Counted from the stretch's first letter, positions 1 to 4,914 are shown. The stretch: DNA of 9,825 nt from Candidatus Blautia intestinipullorum (GCA_019120475.1 DWVA01000307.1:1-9825); one strand, 5' to 3'. The notes: generated from the sequence alone by a model not told the origin. Program-made: numbers and translations.

Positions 1-274
1 GAAGTTCTTTGTTTTCAAAAATATCTTGAGCAATTGCGGCTGTTTCAGGATTAATATAATATCCACTATCACTTCTTTCATTACCAGGCATTAAGTCATT
101 GACTGATATTCCGAAATAATCTGCTATCTGCTGTAATTTTTTTACCGTCGGAATTGTACCCCTTGTTTTAAATTTTCCGATATATCCACGCCCGAATCCC
201 AATTCTTTTTCTAAAGCAGTAATGGCTATTCCACGTTGTTTGCATAAGTCTGAAATGATTTCGTAAGTAGTCAT
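1..274 (-). CDS. CI-like phage repressor, XRE family (partial, C-terminus off window)
   Basis: N-terminal 91 residues of a leftward helix-turn-helix protein, probably the lysogeny repressor. The protein begins MTTYEIISDLCKQRGIAI and has the XRE/HTH_3 layout: a helix, then TALEKELGFGRGYIGKF as the turn and recognition helix, then IPTVKKLQQIADYFGISVNDLM closing the domain at about residue 64. The ATG at 274 is preceded by AGGAGG (complement of 280-285) with a 5-nt gap. After the HTH the chain continues with NPETAAIAQDIFENKEL, a start seen in many Firmicutes phage repressors, but the C-terminal part lies outside the window, so oligomerisation or self-cleavage domains cannot be judged. It faces the Cro-like gene across an operator-rich region and has a consensus leftward promoter at 447-419. 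HTH identity is very likely; the repressor role is inferred from position and orientation. Confidence 0.88.
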   Translation of the reverse strand, partial: MTTYEIISDLCKQRGIAITALEKELGFGRGYIGKFKTRGTIPTVKKLQQIADYFGISVNDLMPGNERSDSGYYINPETAAIAQDIFENKEL

Positions 275-293
275 AAAGTCCTCCTTTTCACAG

Positions 294-307
294 TAGAAAA
301 AAGTCTA
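294..307. promoter_or_regulatory. Operator 1, TAGA-N6-TCTA
   Basis: TAGAAAAAAGTCTA, identical to operator 3. It lies in the repressor 5' leader and just upstream of the rightward -35 box. Its centre is 32 bp from operator 2. Confidence 0.75.
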
Positions 308-316
308 TAAAAACTA

Positions 317-345
317 TTGACAACGTAGAATATAGTCTGTATAAT
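317..345 (+). promoter_or_regulatory. Rightward early promoter (PR-like)
   Basis: TTGACA at 317-322, a 17-bp spacer, then TATAAT at 340-345: a perfect sigma-A consensus. Predicted transcription start is about 352, giving a leader of about 138 nt before the Cro-like gene. One 14-bp operator copy (326-339) fills the spacer exactly, so a bound repressor should block RNA polymerase. Another copy lies just upstream (294-307) and one just downstream (360-373). Confidence 0.88.
326..339. promoter_or_regulatory. Operator 2, TAGA-N6-TCTG
   Basis: TAGAATATAGTCTG, the only copy with a changed outer base (G for A). It sits exactly between the -35 and -10 boxes of the rightward promoter. Confidence 0.75.
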
Positions 346-359
346 GTGTATATACGAGA

Positions 360-373
360 TAGAAAAAAGTCTA
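360..373. promoter_or_regulatory. Operator 3, TAGA-N6-TCTA
   Basis: TAGAAAAAAGTCTA, the same 14-mer as operator 1. It starts about 8 bp after the predicted rightward transcription start; its centre is 34 bp from operator 2. Confidence 0.75.
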
Positions 374-418
374 CAAGATACAGAAAATGAGTTGTCATAT
401 AATTTTGCTGGTAACTTG

Positions 419-447
419 ATTATAGAATAATCTCTACAATGTGTCAA
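419..447 (-). promoter_or_regulatory. Leftward promoter for the repressor gene
   Basis: On the minus strand, TTGACA (complement of 442-447), a 17-bp spacer, and TATAAT (complement of 419-424): a perfect sigma-A consensus. Predicted start is about 412, giving a leader of about 138 nt before the repressor ATG at 274. It points toward the rightward promoter at 317-345, so the two transcripts would overlap for about 60 nt. An operator copy at 423-436 covers part of the -10 box and spacer. Confidence 0.85.
423..436. promoter_or_regulatory. Operator 4, TAGA-N6-TCTA
   Basis: TAGAATAATCTCTA, overlapping the edge of the -10 box and most of the spacer of the leftward promoter. It is positioned to control transcription of the repressor gene. 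Confidence 0.75.
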
Positions 448-456
448 TATATAATG

Positions 457-470
457 TAGAATTTTTTCTA
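457..470. promoter_or_regulatory. Operator 5, TAGA-N6-TCTA
   Basis: TAGAATTTTTTCTA, upstream of the leftward -35 box and just before the Cro-like ribosome-binding site. Its centre is 34 bp from operator 4. Confidence 0.75.
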
Positions 471-489
471 ATTTGAAAGGAGGGATATC

Positions 490-675
490 TTGCTTATTTA
501 CGACAAAGTTAAATCTATTTGTGAAGAAAAAGGCATAAGCGTCCGTCAACTGGAAATATCAGCCGGTCTGACAAACGGAACAATCAGCAAGTGGAATGAA
601 TCCAGTCCGACAATTCATAATCTGAAAGCTGTTGCTGATGTGCTAAAGGTCAAGGTTGACAAGCTGATTTCATAA
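490..675 (+). CDS. Cro-like XRE transcriptional regulator
   Basis: A 61-residue one-domain helix-turn-helix protein, the length of a typical Cro antirepressor. Helices are visible in order: LIYDKVKSICEEKGI, then VRQLEISAGLTNGTISKW as helix-turn-recognition helix, then TIHNLKAVADVLKVKVDKLI. The start is TTG at 490, set by AAAGGAGG at 476-483 with a 6-nt gap; no ATG fits. It is the first gene of the rightward transcript and is opposed by the repressor gene, whose HTH has the same size and layout, so both may read the same TAGA-N6-TCTA operators. The Cro role is inferred from size and position; the HTH fold is clear. A variant repressor or an activator of early genes is also possible. Confidence 0.88.
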   Translation: MLIYDKVKSICEEKGISVRQLEISAGLTNGTISKWNESSPTIHNLKAVADVLKVKVDKLIS

Positions 676-692
676 GAAAGGAGGAATCCAAT

Positions 693-797
693 TTGAAAAA
701 AGAAAAGAAACCGTCAAGAATAACGGTTTCAGATGTTGCCCTGGTTATGTCCATTATTACATTTCTATTTGTGCTTTCTGGAATAATTTTAGAATAA
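693..797 (+). CDS. Tiny single-pass membrane peptide (34 aa)
   Basis: A short open frame starting with TTG at 693, after AAGGAGG and a suitable gap, 17 nt behind the Cro-like gene. The peptide begins MKKEKKPSRITVSDVA and continues with a hydrophobic helix (VALVMSIITFLFVLSGIILE), so it would sit in the membrane with a basic N-terminus inside. No family is recognised. Its last 9 bp overlap, tail to tail, the leftward gene at 789-1058, and its first codons coincide with the intrinsic terminator of that leftward gene. The good ribosome-binding site and the membrane-helix pattern argue for a real gene, but the length makes this uncertain. Confidence 0.55.
   Translation: MKKEKKPSRITVSDVALVMSIITFLFVLSGIILE
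694..730 (-). terminator. Rho-independent terminator of the leftward membrane-protein gene
   Basis: Read leftward, GAAACCGT (complement of 723-730), an 8-nt loop, then ACGGTTTC (complement of 707-714), followed by TTTTCTTTTTT. This is an 8-bp perfect stem plus a U-rich run, the standard form. It lies about 60 bp after the stop codon of the 789-1058 gene and would prevent its transcript from running antisense into the Cro-like gene. It overlaps the 5' end of the tiny rightward gene. Confidence 0.8.
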
Positions 798-1058
798 TCC
801 AATTCTATCACATATTTCCATGATGAAAGTAAGAACGGAAATAATAACAGCAATCCAGCCTTTAATATCTGCTTTCTTTGAAGTGCTAATAGCGATATCG
901 GATTGAATTTTTGATGATTCAGATAGCTTTTCTGCATTTTTGGTTATTTGTTTAACTGATTCCATAAATTCTTTCTTTTGCTGTTGTTCTTCCTTAAAGT
1001 TTTCGATCTCGATTTGAGAGTGGTATGAATCAAGTGGATTTGATGGCGTAAATCTCAT
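789..1058 (-). CDS. Coiled-coil protein with C-terminal membrane anchor; possible lysogenic-conversion gene
   Basis: An 89-residue leftward protein. Residues 1-15 are a short polar head, about 18-64 are a charged, Q/E/K/S-rich helix likely to form a coiled coil (FKEEQQQKKEFMESVKQITK and on), and about 66-85 are one hydrophobic segment (IKGWIAVIISVLTFIMEI), so it looks tail-anchored with the coil in the cytoplasm. The ATG at 1058 has AGGAGG (complement of 1065-1070) with a 6-nt gap. It has its own promoter (1112-1084) and terminator (730-694), and opposes the early operon around it. No family is recognised. Lone leftward units of this kind in phages are often expressed in the lysogen (morons), for example as superinfection-exclusion proteins; that role is an inference from layout and topology only. 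Confidence 0.72.
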   Translation of the reverse strand: MRFTPSNPLDSYHSQIEIENFKEEQQQKKEFMESVKQITKNAEKLSESSKIQSDIAISTSKKADIKGWIAVIISVLTFIMEICDRIGLF

Positions 1059-1083
1059 ATTTTTCCTCCTGTTTTTTTATAAC

Positions 1084-1112
1084 AGTATAGAGGAAAAGTT
1101 ATGCTGAATCAA
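1084..1112 (-). promoter_or_regulatory. Leftward promoter of the membrane-anchored gene
   Basis: On the minus strand, TTGATT (complement of 1107-1112), a 17-bp spacer, and TATACT (complement of 1084-1089). Predicted start is about 1077, roughly 19 nt before the ATG at 1058. No TAGA-N6-TCTA operator lies near it, so it may be active in the lysogen. Confidence 0.72.
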
Positions 1113-1126
1113 GAAAGGATGATGAT

Positions 1127-1228
1127 ATGTACATACCGGAATTTGCCTGCGGATTTATCGCAGGAATCATCACGGGAGTTGCAGCACTGATCGTAATAGC
1201 GCTGATCTCAACCAAGAAAAGAAAATAA
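1127..1228 (+). CDS. Small single-pass membrane peptide (33 aa)
   Basis: ATG at 1127 follows AAAGGA with a gap of about 8 nt. The peptide begins MYIPEFACGFIAGIITGVAA, continues as a hydrophobic helix and ends in a basic tail, STKKRK. This gives one membrane helix with a basic end, predicted to stay in the cytoplasm by the positive-inside rule, and small residues (G, A) spaced in a way that allows helix packing. Short peptides of this MYIPEF type are common in Firmicutes phage early regions as hypothetical proteins; no function is known to me. It is the last gene before the structured leader at 1233-1340. Confidence 0.6.
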   Translation: MYIPEFACGFIAGIITGVAALIVIALISTKKRK

Positions 1229-1232
1229 AATT

Positions 1233-1262
1233 GCCCCGGCAGTGCGGCAACACCACCGGAGC
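1233..1262 (+). other. GC-rich RNA hairpin downstream of the small membrane gene
   Basis: GCCCCGGCAGTG and CACCACCGGAGC can pair around a CGGCAA loop, with nine base pairs broken by a 1-nt and a 2-nt mismatch. It starts 5 nt after the stop of the 1127-1228 gene. There is no T-run, so it is not a standard terminator; a processing or transcript-stabilising structure is possible. Confidence 0.4.
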
Positions 1263-1285
1263 AGCGCAACAAGCTAACCTGTCTA

Positions 1286-1327
1286 GCTGTTTGCGGATTC
1301 ATTATATCATAGATTTCCGCAAATAGC
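1286..1327 (+). promoter_or_regulatory. 12-bp inverted repeat in the leader of the 1359 gene
   Basis: GCTGTTTGCGGA at 1286-1297 pairs with TCCGCAAATAGC at 1316-1327: twelve pairs, one of them G-U, around an 18-nt AT-rich loop. It may be an RNA hairpin or a DNA operator. No convincing promoter is seen inside it, although the loop contains TATATCAT-like sequence. It abuts the LexA-like palindrome. Confidence 0.5.
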
Positions 1328-1340
1328 AAACAAATGTTCG
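1327..1340. promoter_or_regulatory. LexA/DinR-box-like palindrome
   Basis: CAAACAAATGTTCG differs at one base from the perfect palindrome CGAAC-N4-GTTCG known as the Gram-positive SOS box; on the other strand it reads GAAC-ATTT-GTTT. It ends 4 nt before the A-rich ribosome-binding region of the 1359 gene. LexA control of this point of the operon is an inference; a chance match is possible because no clear promoter accompanies it. Confidence 0.4.
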
Positions 1341-1358
1341 TAAAAAGGAGGAAAATCT

Positions 1359-1625
1359 ATGAATAATGAAAAAGACACTAAAAAATCATCATGGGATAAC
1401 ATCGAGCAGTATTTTGCCACGCAGGTGATTAAACAGGCAAAGACATCAGCGAAACGCTGGTTTGTGGCGTGGCTGATCACGCTGGCAGCACTGATCGGTA
1501 CGAACGCATACTGGATCTACGTTTTTAACAGTTACGAATATGTATCACAGGACGGATCCGGCGTGAACACAATCAACACTGGAAATCAGGAGGATATATC
1601 AATTGGGACAGAAAATGCGGATTAA
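1359..1625 (+). CDS. Conserved phage membrane protein, unknown function (88 aa)
   Basis: ATG at 1359 follows AAAAGGAGG at 1344-1352. Residues 1-31 are polar and cytoplasmic, with basic residues just before the membrane (KQAKTSAKRW); residues about 34-55 form one membrane helix (WFVAWLITLAALIGTNAYWI); the tail from about 56 is acidic and N/G/S-rich (SYEYVSQDGSGVNTINTGNQ) and should face outward by the positive-inside rule. This architecture, with the AALIGTNAYWIYVF segment and the repeated INTGNQ-like tail, recurs in Lachnospiraceae phages as a hypothetical protein, from memory. Its function is unknown. It opens a compact run of small genes and its 3' end overlaps the next peptide. Confidence 0.8.
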   Translation: MNNEKDTKKSSWDNIEQYFATQVIKQAKTSAKRWFVAWLITLAALIGTNAYWIYVFNSYEYVSQDGSGVNTINTGNQEDISIGTENAD

Positions 1626-1683
1626 GAAAAACGGGAAGAGCAAAGGCATCATGAGAAAGAAGCGCAAGAAAAGGAGGAAATGA
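1603..1683 (+). CDS. Very basic 26-residue peptide
   Basis: TTG at 1603 lies 9 nt after AGGAGG at 1588-1593; an internal ATG (1615) could also serve. The peptide starts MGQKMRIKKNGKSKGIMRKK and ends RKKRRK, with more than half of its residues K or R. It overlaps the 3' end of the membrane-protein gene in another frame and its TGA overlaps the next start region, which fits a coupled operon. It could bind nucleic acid or simply be a coupling peptide that hands ribosomes to the next gene. No family is recognised. Confidence 0.45.
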   Translation: MGQKMRIKKNGKSKGIMRKKRKKRRK

Positions 1684-1940
1684 TGGTAATTGAGTTATCT
1701 GCACAGGAAGCAGAAGAAAAGCTTAACTCCCTGACTGGTGATACATACCGGATCACAGGAAGTAAATGGGTACGCAAGGCAGAAATTAAAAAGAAGTACG
1801 GCATACCGGAAAGTGCTTTCCAGATTGCAATGGGGCTGAAGAAGCCGTTTATTCGAAAGGATGATCCATCCTTGGTAAACAGCCCGATCAGAGTCAAGGA
1901 GAAGGAGTTCGTGTGCTGGTATGGAAAGGAGAGGGCATGA
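1683..1940 (+). CDS. Small protein, possible winged-HTH DNA-binding (85 aa)
   Basis: Two ATGs stand in tandem (1680 and 1683); AAGGAGG at 1671-1677 leaves 2 nt to the first and 5 nt to the second, so the second is preferred. The N-terminal 25 residues are acidic (SAQEAEEKLNSLTGDTY). The middle, SKWVRKAEIKKKYGIPESAF, looks like a helix-turn-helix entry as in excisionases and MerR-type small regulators, followed by a hairpin-like stretch (PFIRKDDPSLVNSPIRVKEK) and a last aromatic-rich strand or helix. The DNA-binding idea is an inference from pattern; excisionase-like or transcription-factor roles are both possible. It overlaps the next gene by 4 bp (ATGA). Confidence 0.72.
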   Translation: MVIELSAQEAEEKLNSLTGDTYRITGSKWVRKAEIKKKYGIPESAFQIAMGLKKPFIRKDDPSLVNSPIRVKEKEFVCWYGKERA

Positions 1941-2170
1941 AAAACAAAGGAATGACTGCAGCACTGGCAGGAGTATTTACAGTCTGCATGGCGGTCGGAT
2001 CGGAGCCGATCGCAGTCAAGACAGGAATCGCGGGTTTGGTGATTCTGGTAGTCGGACTGGCGATGGTCCTGTACCAGTCGTACTGTGAGGAAGAAGCAGC
2101 AGAGGTTGAGAGGCGCCGCAAGAGGTTGTTCCGCACATGGGCGAAAGAAACAGACCTTAGAAAGGGGTGA
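1937..2170 (+). CDS. Two-pass membrane protein, unknown (77 aa)
   Basis: ATG at 1937 overlaps the previous stop as ATGA and has AAAGGAG 5 nt upstream; an in-frame GTG at 1913 is less well placed. Two hydrophobic segments are visible: about residues 6-22 (MTAALAGVFTVCMAVG) and about 30-49 (GIAGLVILVVGLAMVLYQ), joined by a short polar loop. The tail (CEEEAAEVERRRKRLFRTWA) is charged and probably a cytoplasmic helix. Two helices, a short loop and a charged tail is also the outline of some class II holins, but the early location makes lysis unlikely. Function unknown. Confidence 0.7.
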   Translation: MKNKGMTAALAGVFTVCMAVGSEPIAVKTGIAGLVILVVGLAMVLYQSYCEEEAAEVERRRKRLFRTWAKETDLRKG

Positions 2171-2175
2171 AAAAA

Positions 2176-2403
2176 ATGAAGAAGCAGGAATTTGAAGAAC
2201 TGAAAGACCGGGTGCAGAGAAAGATTCCGGAAATCTGTCAGGGGGAAGGCGATTACGCAGTGTACGTTTTAATCGGGATGATTACATCCGGCGCTGGGCT
2301 TCCGTCGGAAAGAACATTTTCCGAGAGCCAGCTGAAACAGTTATTCGATCTGGCAGATGAATATAGAAACACCCCGGAGAGCGGCAACTCAACCGGGGAA
2401 TAA
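2176..2403 (+). CDS. Small soluble hypothetical protein (75 aa)
   Basis: ATG at 2176 lies 8 nt after AAAGGGG at 2161-2167; an in-frame GTG at 2167 sits inside that ribosome-binding site and is not preferred. The protein is mostly helical by composition: MKKQEFEELKDRVQRKIPEI, then a short loop, a moderately hydrophobic middle (YAVYVLIGMITSGAGL), and a C-terminal helix (SESQLKQLFDLADEYRN). No membrane helix or known motif is recognised. It is the last small gene before the ATPase at 2453, and a 49-bp gap separates them. Confidence 0.7.
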   Translation: MKKQEFEELKDRVQRKIPEICQGEGDYAVYVLIGMITSGAGLPSERTFSESQLKQLFDLADEYRNTPESGNSTGE

Positions 2404-2452
2404 GAAAAATATCTACAGCCCAATTATAGGGCAGATTGGAGAAAAAGTAAAG

Positions 2453-3742
2453 ATGTCAGTAAAAATCAACAAGCTTGAAATTGAGAATGTCAAGCGGATC
2501 AAAGCAGTAAAAATTGAGCCTACCGAGAACGGATTAACCGTGATCGGTGGGAAAAACAACCAGGGGAAAACCTCTGTTCTGGATTCCATCGCATGGGCGC
2601 TGGGCGGGGAAAACTACAGACCATCAGATGCTACCAGGCAGGGATCTGTGATTCCTCCGAATCTTAAGATTGTCCTTAATAATGGACTGATCGTTGAACG
2701 GAAAGGGAAAAACAGCAGTCTGAAAGTAACAGATCCATCGGGTCAGAAAGCTGGACAGCAGCTTCTCAATACTTTTGTGGAGGCATTGGCGCTGAATCTT
2801 CCAAAGTTCATGGAGAGCTCTGGAAAAGAGAAAGCGCAGACACTGCTGAAAATCATTGGAGTTGGTGATCAGCTGGCTGCAATGGAGCAGGAAGAAAAAG
2901 AACTCTACAATGAACGTCAGGCGATTGGCCGGATTGCTGATCAGAAGGAAAAGTTCGCAAAGGAACAGATTTACTATCCGAATGCACCGAAAGATCTGGT
3001 ATCTCCGTCAGAATTAATCAGACAGCAGCAGGAGATCCTGGCGCGGAATGGAAAGAATCAGCGGAAACGCGATAAGGTGGATCAGTACAAAAGAGATATG
3101 GACACTCTTTCTGAAGCCATCAAAAAACTGCAGGACGAACTTGCAATGAAACAAAAAGCATTACAGGAGGCGAAAGATTCCTACAATATGGCCTTTATGG
3201 ATGCTCAGGAACTGCAGGATCAGTCTACCGCAGAACTGGAAGAGAGTATCGCAGATATCGAGGAGATCAACCGGAAGGTTCGTGCAAACCTGGACAAAGA
3301 AAAGGCTGAAGATGATGCAAGAGGATACCGGGAACAGTATCAGCAGCTCACAGAGCGGATTGAGAATCTGCGAAATGATAAAACAAACCTGTTAAATTCC
3401 GTAGACCTTCCGCTTCCGGAATTATCTGTGAAAGAGGGAGAACTGATCTATAAAGGACAGAAATGGGACAATATGTCCGGTTCTGATCGTCTGAAAGTAT
3501 CAACGGCGATTGTCCGGAAACTGAATCCAGAATGTGGATTTGTCCTGATGGACAAGCTGGAACAGATGGATCTGGATACTCTCAGAGAATTTGGACAGTG
3601 GCTGGAGCAGGAAGGACTGCAGGTTATTGCAACTCGGGTATCTACCGGAGGAGAATGCACGATTATTATCGAAGACGGATATGTGGTTGGCCAGGATCAT
3701 CCTGAGCCGCCGAAAAAAGAATGGAAGGCAGGTACATTTTAA
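2453..3742 (+). CDS. Rad50/SbcC-like AAA ATPase
   Basis: A 429-residue SMC/Rad50-type ATPase, a probable partner in phage DNA recombination or end processing. Walker A is GGKNNQGKTS (residues 32-41). A long charged helical region, about 140-315, is the coiled coil. The ABC-type signature is MSGSDRLKVS (341-350) and Walker B is CGFVLMDKLE (361-370), followed by ATRVS (393-397). It is far shorter than host SbcC/Rad50 and shows no CxxC zinc hook. The residue after the Walker B aspartate is Lys, where Rad50 has the catalytic Glu; a Glu follows two positions later. The start at 2453 is preceded by a weak GGAG; an upstream in-frame ATG at 2357 lies inside the previous gene and adds residues unlike the family. 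Its stop overlaps the next start (TAATG). Confidence 0.85.
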   Translation: MSVKINKLEIENVKRIKAVKIEPTENGLTVIGGKNNQGKTSVLDSIAWALGGENYRPSDATRQGSVIPPNLKIVLNNGLIVERKGKNSSLKVTDPSGQKAGQQLLNTFVEALALNLPKFMESSGKEKAQTLLKIIGVGDQLAAMEQEEKELYNERQAIGRIADQKEKFAKEQIYYPNAPKDLVSPSELIRQQQEILARNGKNQRKRDKVDQYKRDMDTLSEAIKKLQDELAMKQKALQEAKDSYNMAFMDAQELQDQSTAELEESIADIEEINRKVRANLDKEKAEDDARGYREQYQQLTERIENLRNDKTNLLNSVDLPLPELSVKEGELIYKGQKWDNMSGSDRLKVSTAIVRKLNPECGFVLMDKLEQMDLDTLREFGQWLEQEGLQVIATRVSTGGECTIIIEDGYVVGQDHPEPPKKEWKAGTF

Positions 3743-4902
3743 TGGAAATTACAAGAGGAAAGATTCCATGTGCAAAGAAAGTCGTTGTTTACGGTCCGGA
3801 AGGAATCGGAAAATCAACATTCGCCAGTAAATTCCCGGAGCCCGTGTTTATTGACACAGAAGGAAGTACAAAAGATATGGACGTGGCGCGGCTTCCGGCG
3901 CCCAGCAGCTGGAACATGCTGCTGGAAGAAGTACGGTATGTACTGGATAACCCACAGGTATGCAAGACACTGGTAATTGATACTGCGGACTGGGCAGAAC
4001 AGTTATGCTCGACATCTGTTTGCGATAAATACCAGAAATCCGGGATTGAGGATTTTGGATATGGAAAAGGTTATGTATTCCTCCAGGAGGATTTTGGAAA
4101 GCTTCTGAATCTCCTGACAGATGTTGTTGAACAGAAGAAGATCAATGTTGTGCTTACTGCTCATGCAAAAATGCGGAAGTTCGAACAGCCGGACGAGATG
4201 GGAGCATATGACCGGTGGGAAATGAAGCTGAGTAAGAATGTCGCCCCGATGGTCAAGGAATGGGCTGATATGGTCTTGTTCGCAAACTATAAGACCCATG
4301 TGGTCAAAGTAGACGGTAAAAATAAGGTACAGGGCGGACAGCGTGTCCTGTATACCACACACCATAGCTGCTGGGATGCGAAGAACCGGTATGCGCTTCC
4401 GGATGAAGTTCCATTTGAGTATGGAGCTATCTCGCAAATTTTTGAAGATTTGGCAGGTACATATACCGTTGAACCTACGGCATCAAGCGTCAGTACTTCG
4501 CAGCCCGTTACCAGAACAGGAACAACCGAATCTACGACAGCAGCGCAGCCTGCAAAAGAAGCGCCACCGCAGGCATCTTCTCATGATGTATCAACAGCCA
4601 TGAACGAACCGGAACAGTTAAGCATGGATATGAATATGTCAGCACCAGCAACATCCGAGGAATTCTCAGTAGATCCACGGGTTCCCAAGCACCTTCGGGA
4701 TTTGATGGTCGCCAACCATGTGTGTGAGTGGGACATTGAGAATGTCGTGGAAGCCCGCGGATATGTGCCGGAAGGTACCAAGATCTGGGAGTACGATACA
4801 GTGAACCCCGGAATCGTAGATGGTCTGCTGGTAGCATCCTGGGATCAGGTGTTTGCTGCTATCAAAGAAATGAGAGAAAAACAGGAAATTCCATTTAATT
4901 AA
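3742..4902 (+). CDS. Sak4-like RecA-fold ATPase (AAA_24), phage recombinase
   Basis: A 386-residue protein with an N-terminal RecA-like NTPase of the phage Sak4 type: Walker A GPEGIGKST (18-26), an acidic strand VFIDTEGST (35-43), Walker B KTLVIDT (75-81), and a later sensor-like VVLTAHAKM (136-144). Sak4 proteins are single-strand-binding ATPases that aid homologous recombination with a phage SSB. Residues about 240-305 are a T/S/A/P/Q-rich flexible linker, then a small C-terminal domain (about 308-380; WDIENVVEARGYVPEGT) ends in QEIPFN. The EIPF end resembles the SSB C-terminal tail. ATG 3742 overlaps the previous stop, so translation is coupled. The next gene encodes a DUF669 protein, fitting the recombinase/SSB pairing. 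The fold is secure; the exact biochemical role is by family. Confidence 0.87.
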   Translation: MEITRGKIPCAKKVVVYGPEGIGKSTFASKFPEPVFIDTEGSTKDMDVARLPAPSSWNMLLEEVRYVLDNPQVCKTLVIDTADWAEQLCSTSVCDKYQKSGIEDFGYGKGYVFLQEDFGKLLNLLTDVVEQKKINVVLTAHAKMRKFEQPDEMGAYDRWEMKLSKNVAPMVKEWADMVLFANYKTHVVKVDGKNKVQGGQRVLYTTHHSCWDAKNRYALPDEVPFEYGAISQIFEDLAGTYTVEPTASSVSTSQPVTRTGTTESTTAAQPAKEAPPQASSHDVSTAMNEPEQLSMDMNMSAPATSEEFSVDPRVPKHLRDLMVANHVCEWDIENVVEARGYVPEGTKIWEYDTVNPGIVDGLLVASWDQVFAAIKEMREKQEIPFN

Positions 4903-4914
4903 GGAGGATGAATA

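Noticed and set aside
381..405. Sixth operator completing the mirror symmetry
   Set aside because: No TAGA/TCTA arms are found near the expected centre at about 398; the slot appears empty.
271..549. Leftward 92-codon frame across the promoter region
   Set aside because: It runs through both promoters, all five operators and the start of the Cro-like gene, has no ribosome-binding site, and its product looks like translated AT-rich DNA.
650..937. Leftward 95-codon frame
   Set aside because: It is another frame of the 789-1058 gene region, begins inside that gene without a ribosome-binding site, and runs into the Cro-like gene.
1233..1262. Intrinsic terminator after the 1127-1228 gene
   Set aside because: The hairpin has mismatches and no T-run follows, so it was listed as a structure only.
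1280..1310. Promoter within the 1286-1327 inverted repeat
   Set aside because: TATATC or TATCAT could be a -10 box, but no -35 box is found at 16-18 bp upstream.
1099..1329. Leftward 76-codon frame
   Set aside because: It lies antisense to the small membrane gene and the hairpin leader; no ribosome-binding site, and composition is typical of a shadow frame.
2357..2452. Upstream start for the Rad50-like ATPase
   Set aside because: The extra 32 residues overlap the previous gene and do not look like the family; the ATG at 2453 starts the MSVKINKLEIENVKRI strand typical of such ATPases.
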